Assembly: GCA_902786975.1 (NCBI GenBank)
Contig: CADAES010000011.1
Coordinates: 1 to 64,000, forward strand
From: an uncultured Ruminococcus sp.
GTDB lineage: Bacteria; Bacillota; Clostridia; Oscillospirales; Ruminococcaceae
Direction: 5' to 3'
DNA length: 64,000 bases
The notes under the pieces were generated by a model that was given only the letters and a program-made list of their open reading frames with translations, searched no databases and had not been told where the DNA came from. A program made the position numbers and the translations under genes. Each line of letters begins with the position of its first letter. Position 1 is the stretch's first letter. This document shows positions 36,037 to 43,881 of this stretch, one piece after another.

Positions 36037-38637
36037 TCACAAAGCAGAATAATGAGCGGTAAAGAAAAGCATCTCGTTCGCAACGGCTTTTACACCGCCA
36101 AAGGAGTATATCTCGCTTGCATTCTTGGTTTTCAGATATTCCTGCTGATCCGGGCTCAGGCTGTTATCAGCAAGAAGCAAAGGAGCTTTTTTCAGTGCTG
36201 CAAATACGCCGCCGGCAAGAGCGTCGGGAAAATTCTTTCCGGTTGCTACACAAAGGCTGCTGCCGTTGAGAACGGAAGCAAATTTCGTATTGACTGAGAT
36301 ACAGGTATCATATCTGTCAGAGCCGGATATCCTTGTTGTTTTTCTGCCAAGACAGCCTTCTATCTCTTTTTTCATCTGATCGGAGATAGCATTCTTTCCG
36401 CCGATAAGATAAGCATTCTTGAAGCTTTTTTTGTTCTTTTTGAGATAATCTGCGGTATATTTATCAAGCTCGCCCTTTGACGTGACATAGATAACAGGCG
36501 CATTCTTTACAGCTGCTACGCTGCTTGCAGAAAGTGCATCAGCATAGCCGTTGAAATAAACGAAGAATATGCTGTCAGAGGTACCCTTTTTCGCAAGGGC
36601 TTCAGCAACGTTAACAGATGTTTCAAACCTTGATTTGCCCTGTATTCTGGTAACATTTCCGGCAGTAGTCTTTATCTTGTCGGAAACATCGTTGCTGACT
36701 GCGTTCGAACCGCCGAGAATGATGACATTTGACGCTTTGAGCCTTTTTATCTCATTCAATGTACCGTCTGTGATATTGTTCTTTGTGCAAAGCAGAATCG
36801 GTGCATTGTATGCTGCTGCAAGCGGAACACCTGCAAGTGCGTCTGCGTGCTCTGTACCGGATGCAACAATAACAGTTTCTGCGCCGTCCGGAAAGCTTTT
36901 CTTTGAAAGCTCGACAGCAGTATCGAATCTGTCAGCGCCTGAAATTCGCTTAGATTTAGGCAGCAAAGCGGTTTTAAATCCGTTCATTGCGGCGTAATCA
37001 CGACCAACACATTTATCTGAGCACACTACAGTAAAGTTCTTTACTTTGTAAGTCTCGTTATTAAAATAGCCGAATGCTCTGTATCCGATGAAACCTACCG
37101 TATCGGGAACAGTGACCGATGTGATACCCTTGCAGTCTGCAAATGCAAAGCTGCCGACCGTAGTGACACTTTTCGGGATATATATCCTGTCAAGTGAAGA
37201 ACAGCCACAGAAGCTCCTGTTTCCAAAGACAACAAGTCCCTCAGGAACTTTTATACTCTGCAGCGATGAGCAATTTTCAAATGCGCTGTTACCGATATTT
37301 TTGACTTTTTCACTGAGGGTAACAGCTGTTAAGCCGGGACAGCCCTCAAACAAAGAATCAGCTATCTTTGTAACATTTTTACCGGTATTAGCACCCGTAA
37401 GGCTCCTGCAATAGGCAAATGCCGCAGTTCCGAGCGATTTTACCGAATCGGGAATATAAACGGACGCAAGGTTATCGCAGTTATAGAATGCATATTTATT
37501 TATAGATGTCAGACCCTGAGCAAGTCTGACCTTTTGAAGTCTGTTGCAATTATAGAATGCATACTCGCCGATAGACTTGACGTTCTTTGGAACGGTGAGT
37601 GCGACGACACTGTCACAGCCGGAAAGCGCACCGTCACAAATGATCTTTACATTTGACGGAATGACAAAATTCTGCTTTGTGTTCAGCTTCGCATCAAGAA
37701 GGAGTCCGTTTACAACGACAACGGGGTTCTTCTCACGAAGCAGAGTGAGCCATTTTGTGTTGCTGAATGCAAGCATGCCGACCTTTTTTACCGAAGAAGG
37801 CAGGCTGACGCTTGACAAAGCCGAACAATCCCAGAATGCGCTGCTTCCGATAGCTGTAACACCCGAGGGGATAGTTACGGCTGAAAGCGACTTGCAGTTT
37901 TCAAAAGCGCTGTCTCCGATAGTTTTGACGCTTTTGGCGATAGAAATTGTTTTCAGGGTATTGCAGTATGCAAATGCGCTGTTACCGATAGTCTTGACAC
38001 CGCTTGAGATGACTGCGCTTTTAAGCGATATGCAGTAAGCAAACATCGAATCGGGGATAGCTTTCAGCGAAGAAGGGATCTTCACCGATACGATCCTCGA
38101 ACAGCCAAAAAATGCGTTATCTCCGGCTTTTGAAAGCTTACTTGGCAAAGTTACTGCTTTGAGGGCTTTACAGCTTCTGAAAGCGCTGTTTCCGATAGAT
38201 GTCAAACCTGATGGCAGTTTTAATGCCGAAAGTGAATTACAGCCCATAAATGCGCTGTCGCCTATGGTTTTAACGCTGCTTGGAATTGTTACCGAAGTGA
38301 GCGAAGTGCACCCGTAAAATGCAAAAGCACCGATGCTTTTAACGCCCTGTGCGATAACTACCTTCTTGACTTTTTGGTTATTATAAAATGCGTTTTTATC
38401 GACAGCTGTTACCTTTTTGCCCGCAATGGACGACGGTATCCTTACTGTGTCGGAGCTGCCTTTATAGCCTGTTATGGCTACGCTTCCGTCAGCTTGTACA
38501 GCATAGGAATAATCTCCAGATGTTTTAGCGCTTACTGATACCGAAACCTGTTGAGCCAAGCCGACATTTTCGGGGAGAACGGCAGTCGAGCCGAACACCA
38601 GAGAAAATGCAACAGCCAAAGCCAGAAATCTTTTCAT
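36037..38637 (-). CDS. Secreted LRR (BspA type) and CWB2 cell-wall-binding surface protein
   Basis: 866 residues from ATG 38637 (AGGAG 8 nt upstream). Signal peptide about 1-31 (MKRFLALAVAFSLVFG). Residues about 45-550 hold some 19 LRR_5/BspA repeats of about 23 residues (pattern IGxxAFxxCxxLxxVxIPxxV). Residues about 570-866 hold three CWB2 domains, with starts such as RISGADRFDTAVELS, RIQGKSRFETSVNVA and RISGSDRYDTCISVN and ILGGSNAVS-like ends. In C. difficile CWB2 domains attach proteins non-covalently to an anionic wall polymer. The LRR part may bind host or bacterial partners. Monocistronic, with a consensus promoter at 38693-38721. Confidence 0.9.
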   Translation of the reverse strand: MKRFLALAVAFSLVFGSTAVLPENVGLAQQVSVSVSAKTSGDYSYAVQADGSVAITGYKGSSDTVRIPSSIAGKKVTAVDKNAFYNNQKVKKVVIAQGVKSIGAFAFYGCTSLTSVTIPSSVKTIGDSAFMGCNSLSALKLPSGLTSIGNSAFRSCKALKAVTLPSKLSKAGDNAFFGCSRIVSVKIPSSLKAIPDSMFAYCISLKSAVISSGVKTIGNSAFAYCNTLKTISIAKSVKTIGDSAFENCKSLSAVTIPSGVTAIGSSAFWDCSALSSVSLPSSVKKVGMLAFSNTKWLTLLREKNPVVVVNGLLLDAKLNTKQNFVIPSNVKIICDGALSGCDSVVALTVPKNVKSIGEYAFYNCNRLQKVRLAQGLTSINKYAFYNCDNLASVYIPDSVKSLGTAAFAYCRSLTGANTGKNVTKIADSLFEGCPGLTAVTLSEKVKNIGNSAFENCSSLQSIKVPEGLVVFGNRSFCGCSSLDRIYIPKSVTTVGSFAFADCKGITSVTVPDTVGFIGYRAFGYFNNETYKVKNFTVVCSDKCVGRDYAAMNGFKTALLPKSKRISGADRFDTAVELSKKSFPDGAETVIVASGTEHADALAGVPLAAAYNAPILLCTKNNITDGTLNEIKRLKASNVIILGGSNAVSNDVSDKIKTTAGNVTRIQGKSRFETSVNVAEALAKKGTSDSIFFVYFNGYADALSASSVAAVKNAPVIYVTSKGELDKYTADYLKKNKKSFKNAYLIGGKNAISDQMKKEIEGCLGRKTTRISGSDRYDTCISVNTKFASVLNGSSLCVATGKNFPDALAGGVFAALKKAPLLLADNSLSPDQQEYLKTKNASEIYSFGGVKAVANEMLFFTAHYSAL

Positions 38638-38692
38638 ATTAATCACTCCTGCAATTAATGCCTATAAACAGGCAAATAGTATTACAGTTGTT

Positions 38693-38721
38693 ATTATAAA
38701 CCATTTTACAAACAATGTCAA
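38693..38721 (-). promoter_or_regulatory. Consensus SigA promoter for the LRR/CWB2 gene
   Basis: On the minus strand TTGACA (38721-38716), 17-bp spacer, TATAAT (38698-38693): a full match to consensus, 55 bp before ATG 38637. Confidence 0.88.
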
Positions 38722-38737
38722 CCGTTTCGACAAATAA

Positions 38738-38775
38738 AAAACGGACCACTGTCAAAAAAAACAGCAGTCCGTTCA
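38738..38775 (-). terminator. Intrinsic terminator after the SCIFF maturase gene
   Basis: On the minus strand GAACGGACTGCTGT pairs imperfectly with ACAGTGGTCCGTTT and is followed by TTTTTATTTG. It sits directly behind the stop at 38778. Confidence 0.8.
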
Positions 38776-38777
38776 TA

Positions 38778-40151
38778 CTATTCTGCGGTATCGAGCATTG
38801 TGAGCGCTTTCATAAAGATAGCACACTCAAGCCTCTTTTTCTGTATCTCACAGCTGAGTTTATATGCATTGTGGATATCGCCTGCATAGATATAGTTGTT
38901 TGCGTTACATCCGCCGCTGCAATAGAACTTTGCCCAGCATTTTTTGCACTCGGGCTTAGAGTAAACGTGTGCGCTAGCAAAGGTCTTTTTAAGCTCCTCA
39001 TTGAAAGAGCCGTCATTGAGGCTTCCAAGCTTGTAATCCTCAATACCCACGAACTGGTGGCAGGGATAGATATCACCGTTTGGCGCAACAGCGACATACT
39101 CATTTCCGCAGCCGCAGCCTCTGAGGCGCTTGATAGCACAAGGACCCTGGTCAAGGTCGAGCATAAAGTGGAAAAAGTTTATAAATTTGCCCTCGCTCCT
39201 TATTTTGCGTATCTTTCTTGAAAGCTCCTCATACTCGTCGAATATCCTTGGAAGGTCAGACTTGGTAATAGCATACGGCATTGACGGGTCAGCCATTACA
39301 GGCTCGACAGATATCTGGTCAAATCCGAGGTCGTAAAGATGCATAACATCGTTGGAAAAATCGAGATTGTACTTAGTATATGTACCTCTTACATACCAGT
39401 CTTTGTCGCTGCCTCTCTTTTCAACAAGCTTTTTGAAATTGGGGACTATCTTATCGTAGCTTCCCGAGCCGTCGGCACGGACTCTAAGCCTGTCGTTGAC
39501 ATCTTTTCTTCCGTCAATGGACAGCACGACGTTGTTCATTTCCTTGTTGATGAAATCTATCATATCATCGGTAAGGAGTATACCGTTTGTCGTTATTGTA
39601 AATCTGAATTTCTTGTTAGCCTCAGCTTCTCTTGAACGTCCGTACTCGACCAGCTGTTTTACGACATCAAAATTAACGGTAGGCTCGCCGCCGAAGAAAT
39701 CGACCTCGAGGAACTTCCTGTCGCCCGACTTTTCGATGAGGAAATCAAGTGCTTTCTTGCCTGTTTCAAGGCTCATCAGCATTCTTCCCTCTTTATAATC
39801 GCCCGTTGAAGCAAAGCAGTATTTGCATCTGAGATTACAGTCGTGGGCAACGTGCAGGCACATAGCCTTAATGGGAGATGCGACAGATGTAAGAGCGAAC
39901 TTTTCGTAATCGTCCTTCGAAAACAGTATCTTGTCGTTGTAAAGAGAAACTATCTCATCGTAGCACTCATATATCTCGTCCCTGTCATAGACCTTGGAAA
40001 GCTTATTGACTATATCCTCGGGGCATTTCTCCTCAAGAGGGGGACTAATATTGTCCAGCATATCGTAAGTAAGGTCGTCGATGATATGCACGCCGCCGCT
40101 GTTTACATCAAGCAGGATATTGTATCCTTCAAGCTTATATTTGTGTATCAT
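38778..40151 (-). CDS. scfB: Thioether cross-link-forming SCIFF peptide maturase (radical SAM/SPASM)
   Basis: 457 residues. N-terminal peptide-recognition-like region (to about 85), radical SAM motif CxxxCxxC in HDCNLRCKYCFAS, the usual FFGGEPTVN glycine motif, and a C-terminal SPASM part with CGCGNEYVAVAPNGDIYPCHQ and CKKCWAKFYCSGGC for extra iron-sulfur clusters. In clostridia the enzyme forms sulfur-to-alpha-carbon thioether links in the SCIFF peptide, encoded just upstream at 40257-40400. The role of the finished peptide is unknown. RBS GGAGG precedes ATG 40151. Confidence 0.93.
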   Translation of the reverse strand: MIHKYKLEGYNILLDVNSGGVHIIDDLTYDMLDNISPPLEEKCPEDIVNKLSKVYDRDEIYECYDEIVSLYNDKILFSKDDYEKFALTSVASPIKAMCLHVAHDCNLRCKYCFASTGDYKEGRMLMSLETGKKALDFLIEKSGDRKFLEVDFFGGEPTVNFDVVKQLVEYGRSREAEANKKFRFTITTNGILLTDDMIDFINKEMNNVVLSIDGRKDVNDRLRVRADGSGSYDKIVPNFKKLVEKRGSDKDWYVRGTYTKYNLDFSNDVMHLYDLGFDQISVEPVMADPSMPYAITKSDLPRIFDEYEELSRKIRKIRSEGKFINFFHFMLDLDQGPCAIKRLRGCGCGNEYVAVAPNGDIYPCHQFVGIEDYKLGSLNDGSFNEELKKTFASAHVYSKPECKKCWAKFYCSGGCNANNYIYAGDIHNAYKLSCEIQKKRLECAIFMKALTMLDTAE

Positions 40152-40212
40152 TTTACTTCCTCCGTTTTAAGCCCAAGATATCGGGCTCAGATCGTTTTTG
40201 GATAACAAAAAT

Positions 40213-40246
40213 TAAAGGGACATAAAAAATGCCCCTTTTTTTAGTA
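40213..40246 (-). terminator. Hairpin between the SCIFF peptide gene and its maturase gene
   Basis: On the minus strand AAAGGGGCAT pairs with ATGTCCCTTT around a T-rich loop and is followed by AATTTTTG. It probably lets only part of the transcripts pass, so peptide would be made in excess over the maturase. Confidence 0.65.
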
Positions 40247-40256
40247 GCCTTGATTA

Positions 40257-40400
40257 TTAAGCTTCTCTCTCGCACTTCTGGTTAGCAACTGTACAAGAGG
40301 TCTTGCAAGCTGACTGACAGGAAGCCTGGCACTTGCCGCAACCGCCCTTGGCAGCAGTTTTCTTGAGGTTAGCCTTGTTTATAGTCTTAATATGCTTCAT
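40257..40400 (-). CDS. scfA: SCIFF six-cysteine ribosomal peptide precursor
   Basis: 47 residues, easy to miss because of its size. It starts MKHIKTINKANLKKTAAKGG and has six Cys at 21, 24, 28, 32, 36 and 43 in an Ala/Ser/Thr/Lys-rich C-terminal half, the defining SCIFF pattern. GGAGG lies 8 nt before ATG 40400, and an extended -10 (TGGTATAAT) is at 40435-40430. The maturase gene follows after a hairpin. Family knowledge: the radical SAM enzyme links Cys sulfurs to alpha carbons of nearby residues. The leader part is about residues 1-20. Confidence 0.93.
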   Translation of the reverse strand: MKHIKTINKANLKKTAAKGGCGKCQASCQSACKTSCTVANQKCEREA

Positions 40401-40429
40401 ATTGAACGCCTCCAATAAATATTTTTATA

Positions 40430-40438
40430 ATTATACCA
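40430..40438 (-). promoter_or_regulatory. Extended -10 promoter element for the SCIFF gene
   Basis: On the minus strand TGGTATAAT (40438-40430) matches an extended -10 box (TGnTATAAT). No good -35 box lies at 17 bp, which is usual for this promoter class. It lies 29 bp before ATG 40400. Confidence 0.6.
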
Positions 40439-40493
40439 TAGATACAAGTCTCATTTATTAAGTTTTTATGAACTAAAGATAAATATTCAATCC

Positions 40494-40895
40494 TCATCTG
40501 CCTATCTTTGAGTTTACACCTATAACTCCGCCGATACCGGCAAAAACAAGCGTAAGGATAAGCTTTACAGGCATTGAGAAGCTTTCGGCAGCTTTTGAAA
40601 AGATATGGCTTGCGATTATTATGACCGCAAAGATAAAAACACCACACAGAATACCGAGTACAAGCCCGTTCCTTCTTCTGCGTCTTCCGCTGATATATCC
40701 GCCGGAAAATGCGCCAATACACAAAGCAAAGGTCGACATTGCGGAAAGGATAACGTCGGTCGCATCGATTTTAGCGACGATAAATCCGAGCAGCGAGATA
40801 ACGCCTATCACAACTGCGCACGAAACGAAAGCTGAGCCTGCCGCTGTTGTCATAAAAGAAGCTCTTGTGTTTTTCAGAGTTTTCAGATTTCTCAT
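40494..40895 (-). CDS. TIGR04086 family membrane protein
   Basis: 133 residues from ATG 40895 (GGGGG about 8 nt upstream); ATG 40901 and a longer frame to 40973 are alternatives. Four hydrophobic segments (SFMTTAAGSAFVSCAVVIGV, VILSAMSTFALCIGAFSGGY, LVLGILCGVFIFAVIIIAS, LILTLVFAGIGGVIGV) with an RRRRR loop between the second and third. This unknown-function family is commonly found between yajC and the SCIFF genes, exactly as here, so a link to SCIFF handling is plausible but unproven. Confidence 0.8.
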   Translation of the reverse strand: MRNLKTLKNTRASFMTTAAGSAFVSCAVVIGVISLLGFIVAKIDATDVILSAMSTFALCIGAFSGGYISGRRRRRNGLVLGILCGVFIFAVIIIASHIFSKAAESFSMPVKLILTLVFAGIGGVIGVNSKIGR

Positions 40896-41080
40896 AGCCA
40901 TATCCCCCGCAAAGCAGATCGTTGAATGTAAAGTAAGAGAATCTCCCCTTATCACATTATTCTTATTCAGCATAGCGAAAGATTATGCAAAGAAAAAGCC
41001 CCCACTGAAAATGGGCAAAAAAGATACCTGCAGATGCAAGTACCGAATTAATTACAGAGTATTCATCAAAGATACAAAAA

Positions 41081-41107
41081 TATCCCCCGCCTCTTGGGTG
41101 GGGGATA
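41081..41107 (-). terminator. Intrinsic terminator after yajC
   Basis: TATCCCCCGCC and GGTGGGGGATA pair (one G-T wobble) around TCTTG; the minus strand continues with TTTTTG. Confidence 0.88.
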
Positions 41108-41128
41108 AAGCTTTCATTTGCTGTTAAA

Positions 41129-41455
41129 TCACTTGGAATCGTCCTCGTGAGTGGTCTCATTCTTAGCGATAGCCCACTTCTTTACACGGATCTTGCTTCT
41201 GTCGCCGCCTGTTTCGATAACAACAGTATCCTCTTTGATAGAAAATACGATACCGACGATACCGCCGTTTGTTACTACCTCGTCGCCGACCTCAAGGTTA
41301 TCTCTCATTGCCTGATCCTGCTTTTCCTGCTTTTTCTGCGGTCTGAGAATAAGGAAATAGAAGAAAACAAAGATAAGAACGAGCGGGATAAAGGTCATCA
41401 GCAAGGAACCTGTCGATGCACCGTTTGCCTCTGCCAGTACACTAAACATAATCAT
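41129..41455 (-). CDS. yajC: Preprotein translocase subunit YajC
   Basis: 108 residues. One membrane helix (LLMTFIPLVLIFVFFYFLI), then RPQKKQEKQDQAMRDNLEVGDEVVTNGGIVGIV, the YajC signature. It is an accessory subunit of the Sec translocon near SecDF. Promoter at 41483-41511; terminator directly after. Confidence 0.93.
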   Translation of the reverse strand: MIMFSVLAEANGASTGSLLMTFIPLVLIFVFFYFLILRPQKKQEKQDQAMRDNLEVGDEVVTNGGIVGIVFSIKEDTVVIETGGDRSKIRVKKWAIAKNETTHEDDSK

Positions 41456-41482
41456 TTTACCTCCAAATCAAAACTATTAAAT

Positions 41483-41511
41483 ATTATAACAGAAAAAATC
41501 AGAAAAATCAA
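41483..41511 (-). promoter_or_regulatory. SigA-type promoter for yajC
   Basis: On the minus strand TTGATT (41511-41506), 17-bp spacer, TATAAT (41488-41483), 28 bp before the ATG; GGAGG site in between. Confidence 0.75.
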
Positions 41512-41519
41512 TAGCTAAA

Positions 41520-42920
41520 TTATAAATTTTGCTCGGCAGACCTGTTCTTAATATATTTGTCGATCTCGGCAGCCGCCTTTTTGCCGGCACCCATAGCAAG
41601 AATTACGGTTGCCGCACCAGTAACAGCATCACCGCCGGCATAAACGCCTTGCTTTGTGGTAGCATTGGCTTCATCGACTATAAGACAACCACGCTTGTTC
41701 GTTTCAAGTCCCGGAGTAGTACTTTTGATAAGCGGGTTCGGTGAAGTTCCCAACGCCATTATAACGGTATCTATATCCAGAGTATGCTCCGAGCCTTCTA
41801 CAGCTACCGGGCTTCTTCTGCCGCTTTCGTCCGGCTCACCAAGCTTCATGCTAAGAAGTTCGATGCTCTTTACACGGTCGTTTTCATCACCGTATATCTT
41901 AACGGGATTATTGAGGACCATAAACTCTATGCCCTCCTCGACAGCGTGGTGGACCTCCTCTTTTCTTGCGGGAAGCTCGTCCATAGAACGTCTGTAAATG
42001 ATATATACCTTTTCAGCGCCCATTCGCTTTGCACATCTCGCCGAGTCCATAGCAACGTTTCCGCCGCCGACGACCGCAACGCTGTGAGAAGAAAGGATAG
42101 GCGTCTGATAGCCATCCTTATAGGCTTTCATAAGGTTTATCCTTGTAAGGTATTCATTAGCTGAATAAACACCGATAAGGCTCTCGCCCTCTATGCCCAT
42201 AAATCTCGGGAGACCTGCGCCTGTGCCGATAAAAACAGCCTCGTTGCCCATTTCTATAAGCTCGTCCACCGAAAGCACCTTGCCGATGACCATATTAGTC
42301 ATTATCTTTACGCCCATATCCTCAAGCGACTTTATCTCCTTACGGACAATTTCCTTGGGCAGTCTGAATTCCGGTATACCGTACATAAGCACACCGCCTG
42401 CGGTATGGAACGCCTCGTAGACTGTGACCTCATAGCCAAGCTTTGCAAGGTCGCCTGCGACGGTAAGGCTCGAAGGACCAGCACCAACGACGGCTACCTT
42501 ATGTCCGTTAGGTGTCGGCTTTACAGCCTGCCTGGTCTTATTCATCATATAGTCAGCGCAGAATCTTTCAAGTCTGCCTATGCCGACGGGCTCGCCCTTG
42601 ATGCCACGCACACACTTGCCCTCGCACTGGTTCTCCTGCGGGCAGACTCTTCCGCAAACAGCGGGCAAAGCATTAGTGCTTTTTATAATATCGTAAGCCT
42701 CTTCAAACTCCCCTGCTGCGACCTTAGCGATAAACTCAGGTATCCTTACGTTTACAGGGCAGCCCGTTGTACAGGGCTTATTCTTGCAGTTAAGACATCT
42801 TCCAGCCTCTTTCATCGCTTCCTCGGCCGTATATCCAAGTGAGACCTCTTTGAAATTGCAGATACGCTCCTCGGGGGGCTGCTCTGCAATGGGAGTCTTT
42901 GTCAAAGTCATATCAGCCAT
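41520..42920 (-). CDS. nfnB: NADPH-binding iron-sulfur flavoprotein, NfnB/GltD-like
   Basis: 466 residues. N-terminal double-cluster domain with CLNCKNKPCTTGCPVN and CGRVCPQENQCEGKC, then an FAD site (AVVGAGPSSLTVAGDLAKLGYEVTVYE) and an NADPH site (VAVVGGGNVAMDSARCAKRMG). Alone it would be called glutamate synthase small chain. The adjacent FAD/[2Fe-2S] gene points instead to NfnAB, the flavin-based bifurcating NADH-dependent ferredoxin:NADP oxidoreductase. No large glutamate synthase gene is near. It overlaps the nfnA-like stop by 8 nt. Confidence 0.85.
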   Translation of the reverse strand: MADMTLTKTPIAEQPPEERICNFKEVSLGYTAEEAMKEAGRCLNCKNKPCTTGCPVNVRIPEFIAKVAAGEFEEAYDIIKSTNALPAVCGRVCPQENQCEGKCVRGIKGEPVGIGRLERFCADYMMNKTRQAVKPTPNGHKVAVVGAGPSSLTVAGDLAKLGYEVTVYEAFHTAGGVLMYGIPEFRLPKEIVRKEIKSLEDMGVKIMTNMVIGKVLSVDELIEMGNEAVFIGTGAGLPRFMGIEGESLIGVYSANEYLTRINLMKAYKDGYQTPILSSHSVAVVGGGNVAMDSARCAKRMGAEKVYIIYRRSMDELPARKEEVHHAVEEGIEFMVLNNPVKIYGDENDRVKSIELLSMKLGEPDESGRRSPVAVEGSEHTLDIDTVIMALGTSPNPLIKSTTPGLETNKRGCLIVDEANATTKQGVYAGGDAVTGAATVILAMGAGKKAAAEIDKYIKNRSAEQNL

Positions 42921-43752
42921 TTCTCTTTCCTCCCGTTAATCTGCACAAATGCTCAGTTTCGATCGTTTTATAAGCATTGTTTCTTTTCATCAGTTCGTCA
43001 AAATCGACCTTATGGCCGTCAAAATCGGGTCCGTCCACGCAGGCGTATCTTATCTTACCGTCAACGGTAACACGGCATCCACCGCACATACCCGTTCCGT
43101 CGATCATAATAGGATTGAGCGAAACGATAGTTTTTATGCCGTAGGGTTCGGTAAGCTTAGACACAAATTTCATCATAATTACGGGTCCGATAGCTACGAC
43201 TTCATCGTACTTAATGCCCGATTCGATAAGCTCCTTGAGTTTGTCGGTAACAAAGCCTTTTGTTCCGTAAGAGCCGTCGTCAGTACATACATAAAGATCT
43301 TTTGAAACTGCTCTCATCTCGTCCTCAAGTATAACGATATCCTTGCTTCTGAAGCCTGCGATAAGGTCGACCTGAACGCCCATAGAGCTAAGCTTTTTAG
43401 CCTGCGGATAAGCTATCGCACAGCCAACACCTCCGCCGATCACCGCAACTCTTTTGATATTGCTGTCATATTCCGTGGCAACACCGAGCGGACCGGCTAC
43501 GTCGGAGATACAGTCTCCCTCGTCAAGCCTGCCAAGAGCTATCGTACTTGCGCCGACAGTCTGAAAAACAATAGTTATAGTGCCCTTTTCCCTGTCAAAG
43601 TCGGAAATAGTCAAGGGTACCCTCTCACCATGTTCATCAAGTCTGAAAATAATGAACTGCCCTGCCTGAGCTTTTTTTGCGATAAAAGGAGCCTCTATCT
43701 CAAAAAGCACGACCTGGTCGTTCAGCTGTTTTTTTCTCACTATTTTAAACAT
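42913..43752 (-). CDS. nfnA: FAD/NAD-binding [2Fe-2S] flavoprotein, NfnA-like
   Basis: 279 residues. Ferredoxin-reductase-type FAD domain (ERVPLTISDFD), NAD-binding domain (VAVIGGGVGCAIAYPQAKKL) and a C-terminal [2Fe-2S] site with DGTGMCGGCRVTVDGKIRYACVDGP (Cys pair plus distal Cys). The same fold serves dihydroorotate dehydrogenase PyrK and sulfide dehydrogenase, but the pairing with an NfnB/GltD-like subunit favours NfnA. Such enzymes balance NADH, ferredoxin and NADPH in anaerobes. Promoter at 43797-43825. Confidence 0.85.
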   Translation of the reverse strand: MFKIVRKKQLNDQVVLFEIEAPFIAKKAQAGQFIIFRLDEHGERVPLTISDFDREKGTITIVFQTVGASTIALGRLDEGDCISDVAGPLGVATEYDSNIKRVAVIGGGVGCAIAYPQAKKLSSMGVQVDLIAGFRSKDIVILEDEMRAVSKDLYVCTDDGSYGTKGFVTDKLKELIESGIKYDEVVAIGPVIMMKFVSKLTEPYGIKTIVSLNPIMIDGTGMCGGCRVTVDGKIRYACVDGPDFDGHKVDFDELMKRNNAYKTIETEHLCRLTGGKRNG

Positions 43753-43796
43753 ATCGTATTCCTCCGATCTGTTATTGCTTTAAATCCATAAAATTT

Positions 43797-43825
43797 ATTA
43801 TAGCGTATATCGAAGAATAATACAA
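43797..43825 (-). promoter_or_regulatory. SigA-type promoter for the nfnAB-like operon
   Basis: On the minus strand TTGTAT (43825-43820), 17-bp spacer, TATAAT (43802-43797), about 45 bp before the ATG. Confidence 0.75.
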
Positions 43826-43881
43826 TAGCTTTCTGATTTATTTGCTTGCATTGTAACAAAAAATTAACATTTGACCCGCTA

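Noticed and set aside
36900..38500. Repeat array resembling CRISPR or tandem DNA repeats
   Set aside because: The periodicity of about 69 bp comes from in-frame LRR codons; the DNA copies differ and there are no spacers.
41520..42920. Glutamate synthase small subunit (gltD)
   Set aside because: No large-subunit gene is nearby and the adjacent FAD/[2Fe-2S] gene fits NfnA, so NfnB is preferred.
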